Shown one piece after another: positions 16,501 through 24,941 of a stretch of DNA of 64,000 bases. This DNA is from Lachnospiraceae bacterium (GTDB lineage Bacteria; Bacillota; Clostridia; Lachnospirales; Anaerotignaceae): assembly GCA_910576545.1 (NCBI GenBank), contig CAJTKM010000012.1, positions 1 to 64,000 of the forward strand, read 5' to 3'. The stretch's first letter is position 1; every line of letters starts with the position of its first letter. A model generated the notes under the pieces. The model was not told the origin of the DNA, did no database searches, and saw only the letters and a program-made list of their open reading frames with translations. The position numbers were made by a program, and so were the translations under genes.

Positions 16501-19151
16501 AGAGCATCGCCCTGGCTGCTGCCCTGCGTCACAGTAACGTCGCAGGAGACTGTTGCTGCCACCTTACCCGCCACATCCTTTATCGTGACAGTAACCTTTG
16601 CTGTCCCCGGGTTTTTACCTGTCAGCTTCCGGTTCCTGTCTGTGTCAGTTTGCTTGTCGGAAAGCACTGCCACTTCTGTCTCCGCTGTGTCCGCCTTAAC
16701 CGTTTCAACCTTCCACTCAATGAAGTCGATTTGCGTCTTATCCTCGTAGCCTTCCGGCAGCACCAATGTCAGCGTCTGACTGCCGGCTTTCTGCATTTCC
16801 ACTACATTCGGCCTCAGCGTAGGCTGTGTAACCGACGCGTCAGGATCAACTGGCTTATCCGGTTCCTCCGTATCAGGCGGCAGCTGTTCATCCGCCCTAT
16901 ATACTGTCAGTTCGCATTTTGCCGTTTTCGTAGTATCCGCCTTGGCTGTCGCGGTGATTGTCGCAGTGCCTACGGCAACGCCTTTTACAGTGCCGTCCGC
17001 CGAAACCGTCGCGATTGTTTTATCACTGCTCGACCAGGTTACGGTTTTGTCCGTTTTATTGTCCGGCGTTGCAACAGTTTCAGTCAGTTTTGTAGTTTTT
17101 CCGACATTCACGTTTGCTTTCGTCTTATCCAGCGTCACGCTCGTCACGCTGCCGGGCTTTGTGTCATCCGGCTCGTGTTTAATGTTGCTGCCCAGCTCCA
17201 CATTAGCGCCGGAGCCTTCCTTCACATTATTAACCGTACCATTGCCCGTTACCTTCACATCGGAACGCGCGTCCAGTGTCTTAATCACAGCAGTATTGCT
17301 CAAATCAATCTCCGGCTTGCCGGAAACCTTGCTGTTAACTTTCAGCGTGTCAATGGTAACGCCATTACTTACGGCAACCTCCGCATATCTTTCCAGTTCC
17401 AGCGTTTCAATGTCAATATTGACATCCAGTTCTACGTTCTTTTCTTCTACAACAACGTCCTTCAGCTTCGGGCTGCCGGAACCTTCTTTTAATATTGTGT
17501 GGTTCCGGATGAGGATTTCGCCCCGTACCTTCGTTTTGCTGTCAAATTCCAGAGCAACCGTTTCACTCTTGCTTGCCTTGGAATCCTTATCGGAAATGAT
17601 ATTGCCGTCAATTTCGCAGTCCTCAAAAATAACGGAATTTTCGCCGCCGCCATAAATATATACGTCGCCGTCAATTTCCAAATCCACCAGCCGTACTGTT
17701 TCATTCTCAACTTCTTCTTCAATCGTCAAATCGCCGGTAATGCGCATATCCTCCAGCTTCGCCCTATCCGTAACGCGGACATTCCGGAATTTTGCGCCAT
17801 CGCCATCAAAATTCTTGGAAACCGTCTTATCCGTACCACTGGAAGAAGAACTGCTGGAGCCGCTGCTCTCATGCCGCTTGCCATCGTATTCCCAATCAAA
17901 ATCAGGCTTGCTTGCGCCGTTCTTTCTGGAAAGGCTGTCAGGCTCGATTTCGGAACGCACGCCCGAAACATAAACCGCCATGTTGTCGATATCGCCCTTT
18001 CCGGCAATGCGCACATTGTCCCGAACGTTCATATTTCTAACGCGGGAACCTCTGGAAAACTCGATCAGTGCGTCATCCGCATTTTTCGTAATATCAAATG
18101 TTTCAACCTCCGCGCCGCCGTACAGCCGTACATCTGCATCTGTATCCAGCGTGAGGTTTTCTACCTCCGCATCAATCGTAACAGTGTTGACCTTGCTGTT
18201 TGCGACAGAAACATCCTCAAATCTGCTGCCCTCCAGCGTACCGTTTGCCCGGAATGCTGTCTTTGCAACACTCGTGCCGTTATCTCCGTGGAATATCGCC
18301 GAAGATTTATCCATCACAAGCTCATTCACTACACAATCCTTCGCCGTAATCGTGCCGCCGCCTTCTACGTTCAGTTTGCCGCGAACGGTGACATTATCCA
18401 GCGTAATGCTCTTGCTGGACATGCTGGACGGTATCGTCAGGTCGCCGTTTACGATAGTATTCCGCAGTGTTGTGTTGCTCAATGTCATATTCTGCACAGT
18501 ATCCGTTGTGGACTGTGTCGGCGGAACATTGGGTTTTGATACTGTGCCGCCTGCGCCCAGCGCATTATTCAGCATCGTAACAACTTCCGCACGCGAAATC
18601 TGGCTTTTCGGGCGGAAAGAACCATCCGGGTAGCCGCTCATATAGCCCGCGGAAACTACGGCATTCACACTGCCGCGCGCCCAGCTTGAAATGCTGTTGC
18701 TGTCCGAAAAATAAGGCGCAATTCCGCCGACGGGCAACCCCTTAATGTTCGCCAGCATAACAGCTGCCTCCTGCCGGGTTACATTCGCTTTCGGGCGGAA
18801 TGTGCCATTTGCGTCACCGCGCATATAGCCCGCCGCATATGCTTTCTGTATTTCTGTGTAGCCCCAGAATGTCGTTGCTACATCAGGGAAATAAATCGCC
18901 TGCACATTCTGGTAGTTAAACGCATTGTTTGCTACCACCGCAAACTCCGTTCTGGTGATAGGCTCCTTCGGCCGGAATGTGCCATCCGGATAGCCGTTGA
19001 TATAGCCAAGGCCCACCCAACGGTTGATTGTGGTTTCTGCCCAGTGCCCGCTAACGTCTTTGAATGCCGCAGCGGACGCGGAAACGGCGGATGATACCGC
19101 CAGTACGGACGCTGTCAGACATATCGTCAGCGTCTTTCTGATTTTCTTCAT
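13515..19151 (-). CDS. Giant S-layer-homology, beta-helix and Ig-like surface protein
   Basis: An exported 1,878-aa wall protein. Signal peptide 1-27 ends near ASA. Three SLH domains (about 28-197; repeats of GYPDGTFRPK or GDANGTFRPK) anchor to wall polymers. Residues about 220-653 form short regular beta-strands like a parallel beta-helix, broken by a Ser-rich loop near 430. About eight Ig-like BIG2 modules follow (about 668-1427; motifs VTWSSSD, GTATITA), then a further beta domain, a Pro/Glu/Lys repeat linker (about 1594-1634), another Ig-like module, a second Pro-rich linker and a 100-aa end domain. The start is the ATG at 19149-19151: AAGGAGG precedes it, whereas an in-frame ATG 8 codons upstream contains that site. 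Likely an adhesin or S-layer component; ligand unknown. Confidence 0.92.
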   Translation of the reverse strand: MKKIRKTLTICLTASVLAVSSAVSASAAAFKDVSGHWAETTINRWVGLGYINGYPDGTFRPKEPITRTEFAVVANNAFNYQNVQAIYFPDVATTFWGYTEIQKAYAAGYMRGDANGTFRPKANVTRQEAAVMLANIKGLPVGGIAPYFSDSNSISSWARGSVNAVVSAGYMSGYPDGSFRPKSQISRAEVVTMLNNALGAGGTVSKPNVPPTQSTTDTVQNMTLSNTTLRNTIVNGDLTIPSSMSSKSITLDNVTVRGKLNVEGGGTITAKDCVVNELVMDKSSAIFHGDNGTSVAKTAFRANGTLEGSRFEDVSVANSKVNTVTIDAEVENLTLDTDADVRLYGGAEVETFDITKNADDALIEFSRGSRVRNMNVRDNVRIAGKGDIDNMAVYVSGVRSEIEPDSLSRKNGASKPDFDWEYDGKRHESSGSSSSSSSGTDKTVSKNFDGDGAKFRNVRVTDRAKLEDMRITGDLTIEEEVENETVRLVDLEIDGDVYIYGGGENSVIFEDCEIDGNIISDKDSKASKSETVALEFDSKTKVRGEILIRNHTILKEGSGSPKLKDVVVEEKNVELDVNIDIETLELERYAEVAVSNGVTIDTLKVNSKVSGKPEIDLSNTAVIKTLDARSDVKVTGNGTVNNVKEGSGANVELGSNIKHEPDDTKPGSVTSVTLDKTKANVNVGKTTKLTETVATPDNKTDKTVTWSSSDKTIATVSADGTVKGVAVGTATITATAKADTTKTAKCELTVYRADEQLPPDTEEPDKPVDPDASVTQPTLRPNVVEMQKAGSQTLTLVLPEGYEDKTQIDFIEWKVETVKADTAETEVAVLSDKQTDTDRNRKLTGKNPGTAKVTVTIKDVAGKVAATVSCDVTVTQGSSQGDALTGVAIKYKDKITTGISLKKGTTDNQLEAVLEPDTAGFSIITWSSSDTSVVEPNKKNSDSIKRTYLNAKENGEAVITVTVKPVNAGEDDTGYTATCNVKVSDDGTKVEVTGVSLNETTLSLDEGQTEKLTATVAPENATNKAVTWSTSKPNIATVDINNGTVTAVAQGTATITAKTSDGGFEASCTVTVKTPATETKSISLNKGTLTLSVGGAETLTASVKPDSLTDKSVTWSTSDAAVATVANGVVTAKAPGTATITAALKTDNTIKATCQVTVSGNGPSDTEITLDKTSLTLEKNGNDVQKQKGELTAIVTPESAANQGVEWAIATGADVIDISPSGNSCEITPKKPGTASITVTSKADNSKTASCTVTVNGLVLNQKSITLEAGQTYQLTTTMRPDTKTVTWESDTRTEGFVVASVDQSGLVTAVKEGTANITVTTTDYAYRDTCAVTVKAAGTGGGVQSVVIEGENHELFAEATLDLTAKVTPADTGALVTWASSAPDVAGINESTGVVTAKNAGKTNITASAGGITSAPVTITVKPEVKITSIVPANAEVPVNEEISFTFEVKGFGDSWTEDLDIEIVAELKDETGNTEVTLEWGAGNDEDSGLTWDPNDVKTVGALSDKPGPHSLHITVKKTIGGDEYIGTGKADFMVTASPTGGGSDEPDEPDSAAPASQSTTVQQQPTPPRTFSFIPQREIQSKPAAPAVTVEPEQKQEPEKEPEKVQEPVKEPTKEPEKVQEPEKVQEPEPEQKPEQKQGIALTCADSFKAGETLTLSGTVNGVSSAMRKIDWSIRDAGATGAAIRDGVMSAEQAGTVTIAATVQNSTTTEYFTITVLPGEPKNDAPETQEPEQTPTEPQEPAEGGQPNAPAEPVTPVEPVEPDGQTPVVTPPAVQVGTVTLPNGQVITNAKKYQRNVGAVIALNGLDTLPANAAADSVVWKVESNGATGAALQALDNTLVNVNAKGVILLSRTVRVTDANGNAAIATMYFEITIV

Positions 19152-19175
19152 GGTTTGTTCCCTCCTTCGCCCCAT

Positions 19176-19700
19176 TTCATCCTCCCTGACCGGGTAGTCT
19201 TCCTAATATTCTTTATACCACTAGAATATACCAAAACTGGATATACTACAATATACATCGGCAAATTGAAAGAGAAACTTAATATTTCTCCAAAAGCATT
19301 GACAGTTTTCGTCCGCTCCAAATGCATTCTTTACTTTAATTATAGAACAAGCTGACGCAGCGATATTTTGCACAGCGTGTCAAAAAAGGCTCAGGCTGCG
19401 GCAGCAGCGGGCTATGCCTGCTATACGAAGCCTTTTTTAGGAACTGCCGGCATAAAGGGGCTCGTTCTAAGTAGTTCGCTTCACGAACCGCCCCAAAAGG
19501 GCTCTGCTGTGCAGTGCTATGCCTTTCTGAAGAACCACAGAAAGCCTTGAAACCCACCCTTTTCCTTGAGCGGGCAAAGCCCTCTTTGCCGTATGGCGGC
19601 GTGTTGGCCAGCCGTCGGCTTTGCCGACCGCACGTCAGATTCCACTCGGAAAACGCTTCGTTTCCCATATCCTTCCACGACGCAAAAACAGGTTTTTTGA
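19176..19700. other. Non-coding stretch rich in short inverted repeats
   Basis: From 19176 to about 19340 the DNA is AT-rich and should hold the SLH promoter, but no clear -35/-10 pair stands out. From about 19380 to 19690 it is GC-richer with small hairpins: GTTCG/CGAAC (19474-19488), GGGGC/GCCCC around them, GTCGGC/GCCGAC with a TTT loop (19614-19628) and GGAAAACG/CGTTTCC (19648-19665). No frame has a convincing start and the codon pattern is not gene-like. It may be another member of the intergenic repeat class seen elsewhere in the window. Confidence 0.45.
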
Positions 19701-19855
19701 CAGTCTGAATGATAGCAGTTTTTCTGCCTCAGAATTTCATTCACACAGCCCAAAATACAGATTTCCGTCTTTCGCGTATTCCAGTTTTCCTATATATGGT
19801 TTACAATAAAACTGCTGTTATTACAAAGCCTTACCAGCAAAGGAGGAACTCATTT

Positions 19856-20098
19856 ATGGGAAAACTAGAAAAACTGTACCACTGCTACTTGATGGAACAT
19901 CAGGAATTGAATGCCAAAAAGCAGCTTACACCTGAGCTGACAGCGTTTTACGGCTTTCTTCGGTTCCGCCTGAATCCAGATGATTTTATAGAAGCAGAAA
20001 GCCTGCTGAATGATTTGCTTGCCGTTGTTGAAAAAGAATATTTCATCACCGGCATTGAGTATCTTTCAGAATTTATGAAAGAAATCCTCACAGAATAA
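19856..20098 (+). CDS. Small conserved-looking hypothetical protein, 80 aa
   Basis: The ATG at 19856-19858 has AAAGGAGGA about 8 nt upstream, the best site in this stretch, so I start there and not at earlier in-frame codons. The product is acidic and helical, cytoplasmic by look (no signal, no membrane segment), with LTPELTAFYGFLRFRLNP in the middle. I do not recognise it. A strong terminator follows at 20147-20186, so it is a single-gene unit. Confidence 0.7.
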   Translation: MGKLEKLYHCYLMEHQELNAKKQLTPELTAFYGFLRFRLNPDDFIEAESLLNDLLAVVEKEYFITGIEYLSEFMKEILTE

Positions 20099-20146
20099 AA
20101 CAGCGCGCAGAGCTGCTGTAAAAATACCCTTTATTTCCCCTGTCCC

Positions 20147-20186
20147 AAAAACACCGGACAGAAAAAAATCCCTGTCCGGTGTTTTA
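20147..20186 (+). terminator. Rho-independent terminator
   Basis: ACACCGGACAG (20151-20161) is fully complementary to CTGTCCGGTGT (20172-20182), with A and T runs on the two sides, so it could work both ways. It ends the small gene at 19856-20098. Confidence 0.85.
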
Positions 20187-20201
20187 TGTCAAGTATTCTT
20201 A

Positions 20202-20361
20202 GAACTTATCCATAAATAAGATACGTGCAGATTGCACAGTCAGATTTTTCGGCAGGCAGGGAGCTTTTTGCAGGCGTACCGGGTGGCACGGCAGGGAAAA
20301 GCGGCAAAGACTGCCGGAAAAGATGGAGCAGGATGTGCGCAGATAATTTACGGATAGGTTC
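20202..20361. mobile_element. MITE-like element with inverted ends
   Basis: The left end GAACTTATCCATAAAT and the right end ATTTACGGATAGGTTC are inverted repeats with two mismatches in 16 bases. The 160-bp element is flanked on both sides by TTA (20199-20201 and 20362-20364), which fits a 3-bp target duplication. It carries no credible gene. The right TTA is the stop codon of the phosphatase gene. No transposase is nearby, so it would have moved in trans. Confidence 0.55.
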
Positions 20362-21150
20362 TTATTCCGGCAGTTTGCCGCTTCCGTTGTAATCCGCATA
20401 TGCCTTACCACGCACCTGCACAAACGTAATTTCCGGGTAGCGGAGGGCAGTCAGGTAGCCGCCATAAACACAGCCCTGGTCAATATCTACCGTACGGTTG
20501 ATAATTTTCGGCTCCTCCGCAACTGTATGCCCATAGACAACGAACGGCTTGCCTCTGTATTCCGCCGCCCAGTCCAGCCGCTCCGGCCTGCCGTTCTGGT
20601 CTGTTGCGCCGGTCGTTTCTCCATAAAGGCAGACCGCGCGTATTTTACCGGAAAACTGCCCGATGGACTCCTGCCGCAGCCCGCCATGCACCACCGCAAG
20701 CCGCCGCTGGTCCAGCAGAAGATAATAGCACTGGCTTTCGTAGCACGCCATATAACGGCTGCGGAATACCATTCGTTCCTCCCGCCCCAGCTGCTCCAGC
20801 TCCGCAACCGTGTTTTCCAGCCCATGCGAAAGATGCACCTTGTTCCCAAGGAAATAGCGGTATAGCTTGTTGCAGTGGTTTCCATGCACCCAGAACGCAC
20901 CGCCGTATTCGACCTGCCGCATCCAGAAATCCAGACATGCCAAATTCTGGCGGCCTTTATCTGCCACATCTCCAACAGAAATCAGCCGCCGCCCCTCCGG
21001 GTGGGTGTATGCCATGCCGTCCGGTACATAGCCCAGCTTTGCGACCAGCTCCATCAGCTCGTCATAACAGCCGTGTACATCCCCGATGATATCAAATTTA
21101 TTTCCACGAAATTCCAGTATACGGAATCCCCGTTCCCTGCTTTCCCTCAT
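20362..21150 (-). CDS. Calcineurin-like metallophosphoesterase, PrpE type
   Basis: A 262-aa phosphatase with the metal-binding motifs of the PPP-like group in order: GDVHGCYDE, GDVADKGRQN, VHGNHCNK, VVHGG and VYGHT. The layout recalls bis(5'-nucleosyl)-tetraphosphatase PrpE and the phosphatase half of bacterial Pnkp; the substrate is not shown by the sequence. I start at the ATG at 21148-21150, which has AAAGGGAG about 7 nt upstream; a start 25 codons earlier lacks a site. The stop codon coincides with the TTA flank of the MITE-like element, so the last residues may have changed on insertion. Confidence 0.83.
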   Translation of the reverse strand: MRESRERGFRILEFRGNKFDIIGDVHGCYDELMELVAKLGYVPDGMAYTHPEGRRLISVGDVADKGRQNLACLDFWMRQVEYGGAFWVHGNHCNKLYRYFLGNKVHLSHGLENTVAELEQLGREERMVFRSRYMACYESQCYYLLLDQRRLAVVHGGLRQESIGQFSGKIRAVCLYGETTGATDQNGRPERLDWAAEYRGKPFVVYGHTVAEEPKIINRTVDIDQGCVYGGYLTALRYPEITFVQVRGKAYADYNGSGKLPE

Positions 21151-21335
21151 TTGCAACTCCCTTTCACAGGATACATCGAAAACCTTCAGCGCGGTTTTGC
21201 GGCGCATTCTGGTTTCTCTCCCCAATCATATCATAAAACATTGTGCTTTTATAGGGAAAAGTGTTTTTTTGTTAAAATTCTTTTTCAGGCGGCATATACA
21301 TGATAACAGAAAGCAAATCGGAGGTCGTGATTTCT

Positions 21336-21575
21336 ATGTATGCCAACGCGAAAATACCAGAGCCTTTCTGCCGCCGTGCAGAAAAGCCCCAGCCTGCCAA
21401 AGAACCGCCCGGAACAGAAGCTGTCGGACAAAATAATCCCCACGACGGGCAGAAAAAGCCTTTTGCTGTTTCCGCTGCCGAAACGGGCACTTCCACTGAG
21501 CAAAAAAAGCCAGCAAACAGCCAGCCGGATAATCTGCCGCTGCTGACGTTCCTGCTGATGGAATTTTTCCGCTGA
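21336..21575 (+). CDS. Possible small Pro/Lys-rich protein, 79 aa
   Basis: The ATG at 21336-21338 has CGGAGG 11 nt upstream; another ATG lies at 21300. The product is rich in Pro, Lys and Glu and ends LPLLTFLLMEFFR, a hydrophobic tail that could touch a membrane. I know no family. The codon use is not clearly different from its neighbours. It may be a real small gene or a chance frame. Confidence 0.35.
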   Translation: MYANAKIPEPFCRRAEKPQPAKEPPGTEAVGQNNPHDGQKKPFAVSAAETGTSTEQKKPANSQPDNLPLLTFLLMEFFR

Positions 21576-21720
21576 AACATTTTCAGCAATCAATCGAAAA
21601 TTTTTCCAAACAAAATGGAACGAATCCTTTTTTTCCTCCGTCTAACCAAACAGAAATAAAAAACGGCAGGAACAGATAGCAGCCACAGGGCGGCTTTATG
21701 GAGGAAAGGAGAGAATAATT

Positions 21721-22446
21721 ATGAAAAACTGGAAAAGAATCTGTTTTGTATGTGTCACTGCGGCAACACTTGCCATCGGGTGCCACAGCATGGCGTTTGC
21801 GGCAGGGGAAATCAGTGTGACAGGCAGCGGCGTTGTGCTGGCAAAGCCGGATACCGCCACAATCAGCCTTTCTGTAGAGGCTATTGGCAAAACGTCCGAG
21901 GCGGCACAGAAGGAAACCAGCAAAACCATGCAGAAGGTAACTGACACTCTGCTGGAAATGGGAATCCAAAAGGATAAAATCGTTACAACCGGAACATTTG
22001 TTTACCCGTCCTATCAGTACGATGACGGAACCGGCAAACGTACCATCACCGGATACCGCTCCACCGCGAATATCCAGGCTGTTACGAAAGATATTGAAAA
22101 CGCAGGGAAGTACATTGATGCCGCACTGAAAGCCGGCGCAACAGGAACAGACGGCGTATCGTTCAGCGTGGAAAATGAATCTGCGTATTATGCACAGGCT
22201 CTGGAAACAGCTGTGAATAATGCCGCAGATTCCGCGGCGGCAATTGCCGGAGCCTATGGCAAGCCTCTTGGTGAAGTGAAAAGCGTGACGGAAAACAGCC
22301 GGAGCGCGTATTATGTTGAAAGCTCCAAACGGCAGGCACTGTCCGTAGCAGAGAATTCTGCCGCTGATACAGGCGAAGGCGGCACAACCATTCAGTATGG
22401 CGATATCCATGTAACAGCAAATATCTCCGTTGTGTATGTATTCTAA
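21721..22446 (+). CDS. Exported SIMPL-domain protein (DUF541)
   Basis: A 241-aa protein with a signal peptide (about 1-27, ending FAAG) and a SIMPL domain: EISVTGSGVVLAKPDTATISLSV at the start of the mature chain, Q-rich helix QKETSKTMQKV, and a long second half ending IHVTANISVVYVF. SIMPL proteins occur outside the cytoplasm in many bacteria; their biochemical role is poorly known and I do not assign one. GAAAGGAG precedes the ATG. Single gene with a terminator directly behind. Confidence 0.88.
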   Translation: MKNWKRICFVCVTAATLAIGCHSMAFAAGEISVTGSGVVLAKPDTATISLSVEAIGKTSEAAQKETSKTMQKVTDTLLEMGIQKDKIVTTGTFVYPSYQYDDGTGKRTITGYRSTANIQAVTKDIENAGKYIDAALKAGATGTDGVSFSVENESAYYAQALETAVNNAADSAAAIAGAYGKPLGEVKSVTENSRSAYYVESSKRQALSVAENSAADTGEGGTTIQYGDIHVTANISVVYVF

Positions 22447-22463
22447 ACGGCGGCATAAAGAAA

Positions 22464-22496
22464 CAGGCAGGGAAAAATCCCCTGCCTTTCTTATTT
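22464..22496 (+). terminator. Terminator of the SIMPL gene
   Basis: AGGCAGGG (22465-22472) and CCCTGCCT (22480-22487) pair, followed by TTCTTATTTT. Confidence 0.85.
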
Positions 22497-22545
22497 TGAC
22501 GTTTGCAGCTATTTTTGCTATCACTTCCGTTGTGTGATAAAGTTT

Positions 22546-22731
22546 TTACCTTCTTCCTTTATAGCTGACCACCAAAAGCCAGACAAAGTAAAGCAATACA
22601 AACACAACGGTGAACACAACCGCACTGCGCAGCTGCACCTTTGTCCCCATAAGGAGCATCAGCCCATGATAGAATATGCTGCACACGAAGCCGGACACAC
22701 ATGCCCTGCGAAAAAGCTCTCCAACATTCAT
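22546..22731 (-). CDS. Small membrane protein, 61 aa
   Basis: Two hydrophobic segments (about 10-28 and 37-56) with a short charged tail (SYKGRR). GAGGGG lies about 8 nt before the ATG. It starts 40 nt after the uridine kinase stop and runs the same way, so it is likely co-transcribed. No family recognised. Confidence 0.55.
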   Translation of the reverse strand: MNVGELFRRACVSGFVCSIFYHGLMLLMGTKVQLRSAVVFTVVFVLLYFVWLLVVSYKGRR

Positions 22732-22771
22732 TTCATCCCCTCATTTCTGCCATAACCAGCCCGACGGAACA

Positions 22772-23398
22772 TCATTGCCCCAACCCATGAACATGATTAT
22801 AGACACGTTGTATCAGAATATCCAGCGCGACAATATTCTGCCCGCCTTCCAGCACGATAATATCCGCCGAGCGTTTACTCGGCTCTACAAACTGCTCATG
22901 CATGGGCTTTACTGTCGTCAGATACTGGCTGACAACAGAATCCAGACTGCGCCCGCGCTCCTTTACATCACGCAGGATACGCCTGAGAATCCGCACATCT
23001 GCGTCCGTATCCACAAAAATTTTAATATCCATCAAATCGCGCAGGAATTTATTCTCGAAAATTAATATGCCTTCAATGATAATAACCTTTGTCGGGCAGA
23101 TGGTCACCGTTTTATCCGAGCGGTTATGTACGGTAAAATCGTATACAGGGCACGCAACAGGCTGCCCCGCCCGCAGGGTACGGATATGTTCAATCATCAG
23201 GCCGGTATCAAACGCGTCCGGATGGTCGTAGTTCAAAAGGCAGCGCTCCTCGTAGGTCATATCATCGTGGCGTTTATAGTAATTATCGTGGTAGATGACG
23301 GAAACATCATCGCCAAAACGCTCCTTCAGGCGGTCCGTCAATGTTGTTTTGCCGCTGCCTGTACCGCCTGCTATGCCAATCATCATGATGTTATCCAT
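22772..23398 (-). CDS. udk: Uridine kinase
   Basis: A 208-aa P-loop kinase that makes UMP or CMP from uridine or cytidine, a pyrimidine-salvage step. Walker A is GGTGSGKT at residues 11-18; YHDNYYKRHDDM, YDHPDAFDT, CPVYDFTVHNRSD and IIIEGILIF are typical Udk segments. GAGGAGG precedes the ATG. The upstream gap (23399-23615) is occupied by a hairpin repeat and shows no clear promoter. Confidence 0.95.
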   Translation of the reverse strand: MDNIMMIGIAGGTGSGKTTLTDRLKERFGDDVSVIYHDNYYKRHDDMTYEERCLLNYDHPDAFDTGLMIEHIRTLRAGQPVACPVYDFTVHNRSDKTVTICPTKVIIIEGILIFENKFLRDLMDIKIFVDTDADVRILRRILRDVKERGRSLDSVVSQYLTTVKPMHEQFVEPSKRSADIIVLEGGQNIVALDILIQRVYNHVHGLGQ

Positions 23399-23429
23399 TT
23401 CGCCGCCTCCTCTTAAATAAAGATAAAAA

Positions 23430-23480
23430 CCCCGAGGGCTTCGCCTTCAAACTCCCACAAGGGGCGTTGCCCCTTGACCC
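23430..23480 (-). repeat. Intergenic GC-rich hairpin repeat, copy B
   Basis: On the minus strand GGGTCAAGGGGC-AA-CGCCCCTTG followed by GGGAG and then AAGGCGAAGCCCTCGGGG, the same order as copies A and C. The repeat lies in the 217-bp gap between the LCP gene and udk, which holds no gene. Confidence 0.65.
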
Positions 23481-23615
23481 ATAGCCCCATTCCATGCGGC
23501 TGGGAACACCTTCCATATTTACCAAAACCTCTTTTAATGCCTTCATCCGGGAAGCGGGGCGAGAGATGCGTCCCCCACGGGGTGCGGGCAGAATCGCACG
23601 GCCTCAGAGCCTTTT

Positions 23616-24941
23616 TCACTGCTCGTTTGTCCCCAGGATGATTCGGATATCCGCATTTGCACCGATTTCAGACGGGGCAACTTCGACCTCCGCTTTATTG
23701 AAATACTGCACAAGGTCACTGCCGGCTCCCGCCTCTTTGACCTGTATCCGCGTATAATTCTTCTGTTCCCCGTTGTATGTCGTAGCCTCCGCCATACGGT
23801 AGCCCTCCGCAGCCAGTTTTTCACTCACGCGCCCCGCAAGGCCTATTACATTCCCGCCATTGGAAACCTCAATCAGCAGGGATTTGCTATCCGCCGGAGT
23901 TCCAGTTTCCCCTTCCGGCACTGCGGGCGCAACGTTATAGAACACCCTGTCCACCATTTCCTTTGTTGCATCTGCATCATGCAGGAAATAGGAAACGTTC
24001 CCAACGTACTGCCCCACGCCCGGCAGGGTTTCCATGCTGATTCGGGACATATCCAGTTTATTGATATAATTTGCGTATTTCAGCGCATCTGTCAGCGTAA
24101 CGTCCGTTTCCACGTGTTGATAGAAAATTTTGATATAGTCCGGCAGGTTCTTTATGATGCTTTCCGTACTCAGCACTTTCTCCGCCAATGCTTTCAGGAA
24201 AAGCTGCTGCACCTGTATCCGCCCAACGTCGCCATCGGCATACCGCCGGAACCGCACAAGCTGCTCCGCTTTTTCCCCGTCCAGATGCTGCATGCCTTTT
24301 TTCAGGTCAATCAGCGGGTCGCCGGTATCACGCATATCCCAATGCATATCCTGCGGCACATCTACATCTACGCCGCCTACAGCGTCCACGATTTCCCGGA
24401 AGCCCTCCAAATCGACTTTGACATAGTGGTCAATTTTGATACCCAGCAGATCCTCAATCTGCAAAACGGCATTTTTCGGGCCCATCTCTTTGCCGCTGTA
24501 AGAATGTACGGCGTTCAGCTTTGCAACCTGATTATAGGAGCGGCCCTCTTTATTCAGGTTTTCGCGCACCTCATCACAGATAGACACGCGGGTATCACGC
24601 GGGAGGGAAACCAGATTGATGCTTTTCTGCGCGCTGTCATAATGTGCAACAAAAATAACGTCCGTCCTCGTTCCGTCTTTATCTACGCCGAACACTGCCA
24701 CATTCATTTTGATATCGCGTTTCAAAAACGCATCCAAAAGATTCATATCCGAAGCAGATTGAATGATTTCCTGATTGGAAAAGGGTACATCGCCCGTCAC
24801 CTTATAATAGGCAAACGCCGCGCCGCCCGCCAGTACCATAAATACGGAAACCATGGAGCATACAATCTTAAAAAATGTCTTAAATGGGTTGAATTTTTTC
24901 TTCCGTTTCGCCATTCTTCTGCCACGCCTGTTTTCAGCCAT
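23616..24941 (-). CDS. LCP (LytR-CpsA-Psr) family protein with C-terminal LytR_C domain
   Basis: A 441-aa membrane enzyme of the family that attaches teichoic acids or other glycopolymers to peptidoglycan. A basic N-terminus and one membrane segment (about 27-48) precede the LCP domain (about 78-235): FGVDKDGTRTDVIF, SLPRDTRVSI, DAVGGVDVDVP, GMQHLDGEKAEQLVRFR. After a linker near 330-350 comes a LytR_C-type domain (about 352-441). The start overlaps the end of the second LCP gene by 8 bp, with AGGGAACG as weak site; a start at Met10 is possible. Confidence 0.92.
   Translation of the reverse strand: MAENRRGRRMAKRKKKFNPFKTFFKIVCSMVSVFMVLAGGAAFAYYKVTGDVPFSNQEIIQSASDMNLLDAFLKRDIKMNVAVFGVDKDGTRTDVIFVAHYDSAQKSINLVSLPRDTRVSICDEVRENLNKEGRSYNQVAKLNAVHSYSGKEMGPKNAVLQIEDLLGIKIDHYVKVDLEGFREIVDAVGGVDVDVPQDMHWDMRDTGDPLIDLKKGMQHLDGEKAEQLVRFRRYADGDVGRIQVQQLFLKALAEKVLSTESIIKNLPDYIKIFYQHVETDVTLTDALKYANYINKLDMSRISMETLPGVGQYVGNVSYFLHDADATKEMVDRVFYNVAPAVPEGETGTPADSKSLLIEVSNGGNVIGLAGRVSEKLAAEGYRMAEATTYNGEQKNYTRIQVKEAGAGSDLVQYFNKAEVEVAPSEIGANADIRIILGTNEQ

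Noticed and set aside
13269-18633. Several long plus-strand frames opposite the SLH gene
   Set aside because: They have low-complexity Val/Ser/Thr or Arg content that mirrors the Ig-like repeats on the other strand.
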